From Mucilaginibacter sp. (GTDB lineage: Bacteria > Bacteroidota > Bacteroidia > Sphingobacteriales > Sphingobacteriaceae): 32,378 nucleotides of DNA. Made by a program: the position numbers and the translations under genes. Each line of letters opens with the position of its first letter. Within the stretch, counting starts at the first letter, position 1. Shown one piece after another: positions 1 through 6,950 of this stretch. The DNA lies in assembly GCF_028287845.1 (NCBI RefSeq), contig NZ_JAQBOW010000089.1, positions 1 through 32,378 of the forward strand, in the 5' to 3' direction. The notes under the pieces were generated by a model. It worked only from the letters and a program-made list of their open reading frames with translations, was not told where the DNA came from and made no database searches.

Positions 1-809
1 GTTTTAACCACATAGCTTTCGCCCGAGCTATTGTTTGTCCACTTCACAGACAGCAGCGGCGCATTTTCTGTAATCTCGCCGCTAACCAAATCATCAATAG
101 CATCACCATAAAAAACCGGCGGCACAGCAAACTTGCGGGCAGCCTGCATATCCATTAAAGCAGCACTGTTACTATTAACAAAAGTAATGCCTTTTTGGGG
201 CTGTGGGGCTAAAAAATCGTACAACTCACCCTTAGCTATTTTTACCCCTTCAATACTGCCAAATCCTTCTAAATGCGCTTTGCCCACATTGGTTATCAGG
301 CCATGCGTTGGTTGTGCAATGCTGCAAAGCACCTCAATTTCTTTTATATGATTGGCGCCCATTTCAATCACCACCATTTGGTGCGATGCGTTTATATTTA
401 AAACAGTTAACGGAACGCCGATATGATTATTCAAATTACCCTGTGTAGCCAGTGTTGTAAAGTGCTGCGATAAAACAGCATTTATTAACTCCTTGGTAGT
501 GGTTTTGCCATTAGTGCCGGTAAGTCCAATAACCGGTATAGTTAATTGTTTACGGTGGTGCCGGGCAAGGTCTTGCAGGGCGGCTAAAACATCAGCAACT
601 AAAAGGCACCGATCATTAAACTTATATTCTGGATTATCAATTATGGCATAAGCGGCGCCTGCCTCAATGGCTTGTTGGGCAAAGGTATTCGCGTCAAACT
701 TGTCGCCCTTTAGGGCAAAAAACAAACTGTCTGTAGCAATTTTGCGGGTATCGGTACTGATAGCCGGATGTTGCAAATAGAGTTGATATAGTTGTTCGGT
801 AGTAGTCAT
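1..809 (-). CDS. murF: MurF, UDP-N-acetylmuramoyl-tripeptide--D-alanyl-D-alanine ligase (3' end cut by window)
   Basis: This cytoplasmic enzyme adds D-Ala-D-Ala to the UDP-MurNAc-tripeptide, the last cytoplasmic step of the peptidoglycan precursor pathway. I translated the minus strand from the ATG at 809-807 to the window edge and found about 269 uninterrupted codons of the roughly 430 usual for the family. Visible marks are the ATP-binding loop GTNGKTTT (residues 98-105), the Mur-ligase stretch GNLNNHIGVPLT (about 124-135), the motif NVGKAHLEGFG (about 174-184) and the AKGE lysine (about 193), which is carbamylated in Mur ligases. The start overlaps the stop of the upstream DinB-family gene as TAATG, suggesting translational coupling. 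The C-terminal domain lies outside the window. Confidence 0.96.
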   Translation of the reverse strand, partial: MTTTEQLYQLYLQHPAISTDTRKIATDSLFFALKGDKFDANTFAQQAIEAGAAYAIIDNPEYKFNDRCLLVADVLAALQDLARHHRKQLTIPVIGLTGTNGKTTTKELINAVLSQHFTTLATQGNLNNHIGVPLTVLNINASHQMVVIEMGANHIKEIEVLCSIAQPTHGLITNVGKAHLEGFGSIEGVKIAKGELYDFLAPQPQKGITFVNSNSAALMDMQAARKFAVPPVFYGDAIDDLVSGEITENAPLLSVKWTNNSSGESYVVK

Positions 810-1282
810 TAATCCCAAATTTGCGGCCTGTCTATACCAAGCGTTCTTAAATAAGAGAGCATTTGCCCCATGTGCACGCTTTCATGATAAGCAATACGTA
901 ACAAATAATCGCCAAGTTTTCTTTTTTGCCCTAATGAGGCACGAACAATTTCTATTTCCTCCAGGTCTTTATCTGATAATGATCTAACCATGTCCAAAAA
1001 CTTTTCGCGGTAAAGTTTTGCAAAAGCTAATTCATCAATAACATTGGTATAAGGCCGGCCTTCCCAGGGAGAAACATAGTTATCGCCTTTATTACCCCGC
1101 CCTAAAATTATGTTATGATACGCATACTCTCCTTCTAAAACATGCCTTACCATTTCAATAACCGGCATAGCTTTTTGATCTGGTTGCCACTTGTAGAAGC
1201 TCTCGGGGATGGCGCTCCATACGATGGTGCTGCGCCTTCTCACTTCTTCAAGATTTAATAGTATAAGTTGGGTTGATGTCAT
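809..1282 (-). CDS. DinB family protein (putative metal-dependent four-helix enzyme)
   Basis: The 157-aa protein has the size and helical character of the DinB/YfiT four-helix bundle family. The three histidines expected to bind a divalent metal are visible: H47 in VRHVLEGE, and H133 and H137 in YHESVHMGQ. Known relatives include bacillithiol, mycothiol and glutathione S-transferases and uncharacterised stress proteins; the sequence alone does not say which activity this one has. It has no signal peptide and should be cytosolic. Its TAA stop shares a base with the ATG of murF, so the two are probably co-translated. The upstream recQ gene ends 75 bases away in the same direction. Confidence 0.85.
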   Translation of the reverse strand: MTSTQLILLNLEEVRRRSTIVWSAIPESFYKWQPDQKAMPVIEMVRHVLEGEYAYHNIILGRGNKGDNYVSPWEGRPYTNVIDELAFAKLYREKFLDMVRSLSDKDLEEIEIVRASLGQKRKLGDYLLRIAYHESVHMGQMLSYLRTLGIDRPQIWD

Positions 1283-1302
1283 TATAGTATTTAAATATAA
1301 CA

Positions 1303-1333
1303 GGTGTCTCCTTCGGTCTCAGGGTGTCTCACC
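1303..1333. repeat. Short intergenic repeat with GGTGTCTC copies
   Basis: The gap between the DinB-family gene and recQ holds GGTGTCTC at 1303-1310 and again at 1323-1330, with a related CGGTCTC at 1314-1320 between them. The second copy continues as GGTGTCTCACC, a small hairpin with GGTG/CACC arms. It could be a dispersed intergenic repeat or RNA structure between recQ and the DinB gene. No T-run follows it on the minus strand, so I do not call it a terminator. Confidence 0.4.
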
Positions 1334-1357
1334 AGACTCTTAGACAGAACGGTAAAG

Positions 1358-3514
1358 TTATTGATTTCTATTCATCCAGCCCAATACCGCTTTAATCTCA
1401 CCATAGGTAAAATCAGCGCCTAACACTTCCTTTAGGGGCGCTAACCTGTCGGCACCGTAATTTTCAACCGCATCTTTTATAGCGGGGATCTTCCCTTCAG
1501 GAACCATGTCCAAAATATCCATTTCGCCCGATTGTACAAAATAGCTTAAATGACTTTCTATTGTTGATGCCGAAAGACCGCGCTCGGCGGCTATTTCGGC
1601 AATTGTTTTGTCTTTGCGATATAACTCTAAACTTACCATTCGGGTGTCACTGCTGCGGGGTGTGCTAACTCTTTCTGTTTTAACCTTACGCTCACGCTTT
1701 TTACTTTTTTTGCTGATCTGTGAATTAAGGCCGCGCTCATCGGCATAAATTTTAACCGGCGCTAAAAACTCGCGCCCATATCGTGCCAGTTTAATATCGC
1801 CAAAACCAGATATAAACCGCAGCTCATCCAAGCTCTGCGGCAAATAGGTGGCTATCTCCATCAAAGCAGCGTCTGATACAATAATGTAGGCAGGGACATT
1901 TTCCTGTAACGCGATATCGCGACGGGTATTTTTTAAGATACTTAACAGGTCATTTTCAAACGGCAGGGTTTCGGTTGGCCGTTCTTCCATTGTTTGCGTG
2001 GCGATGAGATCCACCTTTTGCCATCCTTTTAAAACTGCCTCACTTTTTGAGGTTAGTTTTAAAACCGGGTATTCGGTATCGGTAAATTGCAGATAGTCTA
2101 AGGCTACCAGCTCGCGCAGGTAGCGCTGCCAATCGGCTTTGCTTAGATCCTTGCCTACGCCGTAGGTTTTTAGTTCTTTATGTTCTTCACGTATCTTTTC
2201 ATTTTTAGATCCGCGTAAAAAATCAATCACGTAGGTGCTGCCAAAGCGCTCCTTCAACCTGTATACTGCCGATAGTGCTTTTTGCGCTATCAGTGTTCCG
2301 TCAAACTTAGTGATCTCGCTTAAACATACATCGCATGAGTTGCAATGATTAGGCGCCTGCTCATCAAAATAGTTTAATAAATATTGGCGGCGGCAAGTAG
2401 GGAGCTGGCAATATTTAGCCATATCATTCAGCTTGCTCAGCATAATCTGCGTTTGCACAGGGTCGCCGTCAATACTCACAAAGCTTTTAAGCTTAATAGC
2501 ATCACCCGGCGAATAAAACAGCAACGCTGCCGATTCCAGCCCATCACGCCCGGCGCGGCCGGTTTCCTGGTAATAACCCTCAATGTTTTTGGGCATATCC
2601 ATGTGTACCACGTAGCGTACGTTAGATTTATTGATACCCATACCAAAAGCGATAGTGGCAACAATAATCTTTACATCATCGCGCAAAAATGCTTCCTGGT
2701 TCCTGGCTTTTACGGCGTTATCCAAACCGGCATGGTAGGGCTCGGCTAAATATCCCTGCGCCTTCAGATCTATTGCAAGGGCCTCTACTGATTTACGCGA
2801 CAAACAATAAATTATACCCGATTCGTCTTTGCGATCCTCTAAAAAATCAAGCAGCTGGTCAAAGCTGTTTCTTTTGGGGTTAACCCGGTAAGTAATATTG
2901 GCCCGGTTAAAAGATGAAATAAATATAGCCGGGCTTTTAAGATTAAGTTTCTCAAGGATATCCTTCTGTGTCAGCTTATCGGCAGTAGCCGTAAGCGCTA
3001 TGACAGGGATGTTGGGGAAATGGTCCTTCAGTCCGGCAAGCATCAAATATTCCGGACGGAAATCATGGCCCCAATGCGATATACAATGCGCTTCGTCGAT
3101 AGCTATTTGCGCTACGGGCACCGGCAAAGATTTTAAAAACTGCACCAGCTTGTTTTCCGACCCAAACAAGCGCTCGGGGGCCAAATACAAAAGCTTAATA
3201 TGGTTACTGTTTAGTTTAGTAATAATGCGGCTCTGCTCATCCGCCGATTGTGTAGAATTTAAAAAAGCTGCGGGAATGCCTGCTATATTCAGGCTATCTA
3301 CCTGGTCCTTCATTAAAGCAATAAGCGGCGATATAACAATGGTTAACCCGTTTAATAACACCGCAGGCAGTTGGTAACATAGCGACTTACCACCGCCGGT
3401 AGGCATCAGCGCCAATACATCTTTGCTGTTTAAAACATGCTGTATAATAGCTTCCTGCTCGTGCCTGAATTCGCTGTATCCAAAATATTTTTGCAGGGCC
3501 TGGGTAGGTGTCAT
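1358..3514 (-). CDS. recQ: ATP-dependent DNA helicase RecQ
   Basis: RecQ is a 3'-5' superfamily-2 helicase acting in recombinational repair. The 718-aa protein is full length and carries the expected domains in order: the helicase core with Walker A PTGGGKS (38-44), DEAH box (140-143), SFNRANI (about 201-207) and motif VI QETGRAGRDG (316-325); the zinc-binding RQC region with C374, C391, C394 and C397, matching the E. coli spacing; an HRDC domain (about 517-590); and a C-terminal helix-turn-helix extension (about 622-718) after a Lys/Arg-rich linker. The long C-terminal extension is usual in Bacteroidota RecQ. The start ATG (3514-3512) immediately precedes the helicase N-terminus. It is divergent from the toxin-antitoxin operon and probably leads the DinB-murF unit. 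Confidence 0.97.
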   Translation of the reverse strand: MTPTQALQKYFGYSEFRHEQEAIIQHVLNSKDVLALMPTGGGKSLCYQLPAVLLNGLTIVISPLIALMKDQVDSLNIAGIPAAFLNSTQSADEQSRIITKLNSNHIKLLYLAPERLFGSENKLVQFLKSLPVPVAQIAIDEAHCISHWGHDFRPEYLMLAGLKDHFPNIPVIALTATADKLTQKDILEKLNLKSPAIFISSFNRANITYRVNPKRNSFDQLLDFLEDRKDESGIIYCLSRKSVEALAIDLKAQGYLAEPYHAGLDNAVKARNQEAFLRDDVKIIVATIAFGMGINKSNVRYVVHMDMPKNIEGYYQETGRAGRDGLESAALLFYSPGDAIKLKSFVSIDGDPVQTQIMLSKLNDMAKYCQLPTCRRQYLLNYFDEQAPNHCNSCDVCLSEITKFDGTLIAQKALSAVYRLKERFGSTYVIDFLRGSKNEKIREEHKELKTYGVGKDLSKADWQRYLRELVALDYLQFTDTEYPVLKLTSKSEAVLKGWQKVDLIATQTMEERPTETLPFENDLLSILKNTRRDIALQENVPAYIIVSDAALMEIATYLPQSLDELRFISGFGDIKLARYGREFLAPVKIYADERGLNSQISKKSKKRERKVKTERVSTPRSSDTRMVSLELYRKDKTIAEIAAERGLSASTIESHLSYFVQSGEMDILDMVPEGKIPAIKDAVENYGADRLAPLKEVLGADFTYGEIKAVLGWMNRNQ

Positions 3515-3523
3515 GTGTTTTTA

Positions 3524-3555
3524 ATGTGCAGATGTGAAGATATGCAAATGTGCAG
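3524..3555. repeat. Tandem octamer repeat (ATGTGCAR type), copy 1
   Basis: Four successive octamers, ATGTGCAG, ATGTGAAG, ATATGCAA and ATGTGCAG, sit just upstream of the recQ start. A second array of the same octamer occurs after metG at 23149-23180, so this is a dispersed element. Its function is unknown. Confidence 0.75.
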
Positions 3556-3601
3556 ATTTTGGATGATGCTGAATTAAGCTAATTTAAGAAATTTGTGAAT
3601 T

Positions 3602-3633
3602 TTTGGTTTCTTTCTTTTTTAAAGGTAAATTTG
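3602..3633 (+). promoter_or_regulatory. Bacteroidota-type promoter for the toxin-antitoxin operon
   Basis: A -33 element TTTG (3602-3605) is followed after 20 bases by the -7 element TAAATTTG (3626-3633), matching TAnnTTTG. The predicted transcription start lies about 15 bases before the antitoxin ATG. The promoter may also serve the M14 peptidase gene downstream. Confidence 0.6.
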
Positions 3634-3655
3634 ATACAAGCAAAAAGAAGTACCC

Positions 3656-3862
3656 ATGAAAGTATTATTAGATATAAAAGATAACAAAGCTGATTTTGTA
3701 ATGGAATTGCTTCAAAACCTTTCTTTTGTAAAAGCGGAAACGATTAGTGCATCAAAAGCGAAATTTTTAAAAGAATTTAAACAGGCCGTAGACGAGGTCG
3801 CGTTAGCTAAACAGGGAAAAATTAAACTTAAAACCGCAGAACAACTGTTGGATGAGTTATAA
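3656..3862 (+). CDS. Putative type II antitoxin (partner of RelE/ParE-type toxin)
   Basis: This 68-aa acidic and lysine-rich protein precedes and overlaps a RelE/ParE-like toxin gene by 11 bases, the classic antitoxin-toxin order. The N-terminus (MKVLLDIKDNKADFVMELL) looks like a short beta strand followed by a helix, and the C-terminal half is helical and charged, as expected for the part that wraps the toxin. The same layout is common for small Bacteroidota antitoxins found beside RelE-like toxins. I see no clear DNA-binding motif, so autoregulation is only expected from the family. The identification rests mostly on context. Confidence 0.75.
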   Translation: MKVLLDIKDNKADFVMELLQNLSFVKAETISASKAKFLKEFKQAVDEVALAKQGKIKLKTAEQLLDEL

Positions 3863-4178
3863 TATTGAAATTACTGCTTTGTTTGAAAAGCAACTTAAGC
3901 GCCTTGCTAAAAAATTCCCATCACTTAAAAAAGAATATATTCAGTTAATTGCTTCACTAAAAGAAAATCCCAAATATGGTACGGCCATTGGAAACAATTG
4001 CTATAAAATCCGGCTAGCGATAGCTTCAAAAGGAAAGGGCAAGTCTGGAGGTGCAAGAGTTATAACCCATGCGCAAATTACTAAAACAAAAATATATTTA
4101 CTTTCCATTTATGACAAATCAGAGCAAAGCGACATTGCGGATAGTGATTTGATAGAATGGGTTAAAATCATAGACTAG
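3852..4178 (+). CDS. RelE/ParE-family toxin
   Basis: The 108-aa basic protein has the RelE-fold pattern: an N-terminal FEKQLKRLAKKFPSLKKEY helix hairpin, a central CYKIRLAIASKGKGKSGG strand and basic loop (about 56-73), then ARVITHAQI and IYLLSIYDKSEQSDI strands and a short C-terminal helix. The basic KGKGKSGGAR loop is typical of HigB/RelE-like toxins, many of which are ribosome-dependent mRNA interferases; gyrase-poison ParE relatives share the fold, so the target is not certain. The start ATG at 3852 lies inside the antitoxin gene. Only four bases separate its TAG from the M14 peptidase ATG, so the three genes are likely co-transcribed. Confidence 0.85.
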   Translation: MSYNIEITALFEKQLKRLAKKFPSLKKEYIQLIASLKENPKYGTAIGNNCYKIRLAIASKGKGKSGGARVITHAQITKTKIYLLSIYDKSEQSDIADSDLIEWVKIID

Positions 4179-4182
4179 GCAA

Positions 4183-6681
4183 ATGTCACGAAGAATACTC
4201 TTAATATTTATATACGTAAGTTGTGTTCTGTCAGCTTTCGCACAAAACATCAAATCGCCGTCCCAATTTTTAGGCTATGAAATAGGCACACAATTCACCT
4301 ATCAACAACGAATAGCAGACTACTTTAAATACATAGCCACCGAGTCAAAAAATGTTAAGTTGGTGCAATACGGCTCAACCAACGAGGGCCGGCCATTGGT
4401 GGCGATGTTCATTGCCTCTGATGCAAATATTGGCAAGCTGGAAGATATCCGTAAAAATAATTTAGGTCTTGCCGGATTAGGAGATAACGGTACCGCATCA
4501 ACCAATACCCCGGTAATAGTTTGGTTAAGTTACAATGTTCATGGTAATGAGCCCAGTTCGAGCGAGGCAGCTATGCAAACATTATTTGATATGGTTGATC
4601 CGGCTAATAACAGAACAAAAGCCTGGTTAAAAAATACGGTTGTGGTTATTGACCCATGTTTAAACCCCGATGGCCATGAGCGATATGTAAATTTCTATAA
4701 TTCAGTAAAGGGAAGCGCGCCTGATGCTAATCCGGCAGCGCGCGAGCATGCTGAGCCATGGCCGGGCGGTCGGGTGAATCATTACTATTTTGACCTGAAC
4801 CGTGATTGGGCCTGGCAAACACAAAAAGAAACACAGGCACGGGTTGGCTTATTTAATTCATGGCTGCCGCAGGTGCATGTTGATTTTCATGAGCAGGGCT
4901 ATAACTCGCCTTATTACTTTGCACCGGCTGCCGAGCCTTTCCATAGAGATATTACCGCCTGGCAAAAAGAGTTTCAGACAATTATAGGGAAAAACAACGC
5001 GAAGTACTTTGACCAAAACGGCTGGTTGTATTTTACCAAGGAAGAGTTTGACCTGCTTTACCCATCATACGGCGATACGTACCCTATTTATAACGGCTCT
5101 ATAGGTATGACCTATGAGCAGGGAGGCATTGGGGCAGGCCTTGCAGTAACTACCCGTATGGGCGATGTTTTAACCTTAAAGGACCGCATCGCTCATCATC
5201 ACTCAAACAGCCTAAGCACTATCGAAACCGCATCGGCCAATGCCACAAAAGCACTGGAAGAATTTAAAAAATATTTTGATAATAGCCGTACCAACCCAAA
5301 CGGCGATTATAAAACCTATGTTATTAAAAACGATAATCAAGATAAGATAAACGCTTTGGCAGAGGTACTTCGTAGAAACGGCATCCAATATAATTATGGC
5401 GTAAAAACCAATGCATCAGGCTTTAATTATATTAATAGCAAAACAGAACAGTTTGATATTAATGCTCATGATATGGTTATTAGCGCTTATCAGCCAAAAT
5501 CAGTATTGCTGCATGTGCTGCTGGAACCCAAAACTTTTGTGGCCGACTCTAATACCTATGATATTACCGCGTGGTCATTACCTTATGCTTATGGCTTACA
5601 GGCATACGGGCTTAAGGAGCCTATTAAGGTTGCCCCGCAACAAATGAATAGCGGGTCGCCGTCACCGCCTCTAACGGTATCAGTAAATAAACAACATGCT
5701 TATGCCTACGTTGCTGCCTGGCAGTCTGTTAATGATGTTAAGTTTTTGGTAGAACTATTTAAAAAGAACATTAAGGTACGCTATGCAGAAATACCGTTCG
5801 AGGCCGGGGGTAAGAAATTTGGTGCCGGATCGCTAATTTTAGCAAGGGCAGGCAATAACAATGTGGATTTTGATGATAACGTACATTATGCAGCAATGGC
5901 TGCCGGGCGCGAGCTAACTCCGCTAACAACCGGTTTTGTTGATAAAGGGGTAGACCTGGGCTCAAGTTTTATCAGGTATATCCATCCGCCAAAAGTAATG
6001 TTGGTATCGGGCGAAGGTGCATCGTCAGAAAGCATGGGCGAGATATGGTACTTTTTTGAACAGCAGATAGGGTATCCTGTATCACTGGTTAATTATAAAA
6101 ACTTAGACCGTGCAAGGCTGGGTGATTTTGACGCGATAATTTTTCCTGATGGTAACTATGATGATTTCCCGTCGGACAAATTACAGAGCTGGGTTAAAGA
6201 TGGCGGTAAACTAATTGTGCTGCAGGACGCGGTTTCGCAACTGGCAGGCAAAAAAGGATTTGATATCAAAAGGAAAGATACCGATACCGGCAAAACCAAA
6301 CCATCTATAAGAATATATGGCGATCGTGACCGCGAATCGATCAAAACAAGCGTGCCGGGTGCTATTTATAAACTTAATTTAGATAATACCCACCCGCTTG
6401 GGTTTGGTTTCCCTAAATATTATTACACGCTTAAATTAAGTGATGATGTTTATACCCTTTTAGACGATGGCGACTGGAACGTAGGCACCATCAAGAAAAA
6501 CGCATACGTTTCTGGTTTCGTTGGCGAAAAAAGCAAAGAGAAAATAAAAGACGGATTATTGTTAGGCGTACAATCTATGGGCCGTGGCTCTGTAGTGTAT
6601 TTGGTTGACGACCCATTATTCCGCAGCTTCTGGGAAAACGGAAAGCTGTTGTTTAGCAACGCGGTATTTATGGTCCCCTAA
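4183..6681 (+). CDS. Secreted M14-family zinc metallocarboxypeptidase
   Basis: The 832-aa protein begins with a Sec signal peptide ending near AFAQ (residue 21). The M14 catalytic domain follows: zinc ligands H120 and E123 in NVHGNE, a substrate-binding DLNRDW (204-209), the third ligand probably H236 in HVDFHEQG, and the likely catalytic E312 in TYEQGG. The C-terminal part (about 600-700) contains a glutamine-amidotransferase-like Rossmann segment, VMLVSGEG to IIFPDGNY, which is common in these large Bacteroidota M14 proteins. It probably trims peptides in the periplasm or outside the cell; the substrate is unknown. Its start is only 4 bases after the toxin gene, and the stop codon lies inside the left inverted repeat of the next element. 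Confidence 0.9.
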   Translation: MSRRILLIFIYVSCVLSAFAQNIKSPSQFLGYEIGTQFTYQQRIADYFKYIATESKNVKLVQYGSTNEGRPLVAMFIASDANIGKLEDIRKNNLGLAGLGDNGTASTNTPVIVWLSYNVHGNEPSSSEAAMQTLFDMVDPANNRTKAWLKNTVVVIDPCLNPDGHERYVNFYNSVKGSAPDANPAAREHAEPWPGGRVNHYYFDLNRDWAWQTQKETQARVGLFNSWLPQVHVDFHEQGYNSPYYFAPAAEPFHRDITAWQKEFQTIIGKNNAKYFDQNGWLYFTKEEFDLLYPSYGDTYPIYNGSIGMTYEQGGIGAGLAVTTRMGDVLTLKDRIAHHHSNSLSTIETASANATKALEEFKKYFDNSRTNPNGDYKTYVIKNDNQDKINALAEVLRRNGIQYNYGVKTNASGFNYINSKTEQFDINAHDMVISAYQPKSVLLHVLLEPKTFVADSNTYDITAWSLPYAYGLQAYGLKEPIKVAPQQMNSGSPSPPLTVSVNKQHAYAYVAAWQSVNDVKFLVELFKKNIKVRYAEIPFEAGGKKFGAGSLILARAGNNNVDFDDNVHYAAMAAGRELTPLTTGFVDKGVDLGSSFIRYIHPPKVMLVSGEGASSESMGEIWYFFEQQIGYPVSLVNYKNLDRARLGDFDAIIFPDGNYDDFPSDKLQSWVKDGGKLIVLQDAVSQLAGKKGFDIKRKDTDTGKTKPSIRIYGDRDRESIKTSVPGAIYKLNLDNTHPLGFGFPKYYYTLKLSDDVYTLLDDGDWNVGTIKKNAYVSGFVGEKSKEKIKDGLLLGVQSMGRGSVVYLVDDPLFRSFWENGKLLFSNAVFMVP

Positions 6682-6950
6682 CCCTCTAAATGTAATAGTG
6701 TTTCATGTTTGTGCCTCATCACAAAAAAAAGGTGTTTCACCCCAATTTTGAAAAAACAGACAAAATAGCATAATGTGTTTATTATAAGATATTTATCATG
6801 GTTTACCTAAAGCTTTTGTACTGTTTCAAAGTGTTTCACTTATTTTGTCAAGTTGCTAAATATCAATAGATTAACCTAAAAGAGTGTTTCATGTGTTTCA
6901 CAAATTTGTGAAACACTACATCGCCTTTTTTTAATGTTTAGGGGGTTAGG
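6677..6950. repeat. 274-base element with 14-base terminal inverted repeats and GTGTTTCA octamers
   Basis: The left end CCTAACCCTCTAAA (6677-6690) and the right end TTTAGGGGGTTAGG (6937-6950) are inverted copies with 13 of 14 bases matching. Inside, GTGTTTCA occurs at 6698, 6732, 6831, 6884 and 6893, with a variant CTGTTTCA at 6821 and an inverted copy at 6909-6916. There is no open reading frame of note. It occupies the whole space between two convergent genes and supplies the TAA stop of the M14 gene. A MITE-like or REP-like origin is possible but not shown. Confidence 0.6.
6893..6932 (+). terminator. Perfect 24-base palindrome followed by a T-run (candidate terminator)
   Basis: Positions 6893-6916 form a perfect palindrome with half-site GTGTTTCACAAA. 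A run of seven T (6926-6932) follows nine bases later on the plus strand. This could end transcription from the M14 gene, but the gap before the T-run is longer than in a textbook terminator. Confidence 0.45.

Noticed and set aside
133..351. 72-codon plus-strand frame
   Set aside because: It is antisense to the convincing murF reading frame and has no recognisable features.
2384..3377. Several plus-strand frames over recQ
   Set aside because: They lie opposite the conserved recQ helicase coding sequence and are shadows of its codon pattern.
6698..6916. CRISPR-like array of GTGTTTCA
   Set aside because: The units are only 8 bases long and unevenly spaced, there are no cas genes, and the spacing is not spacer-like.
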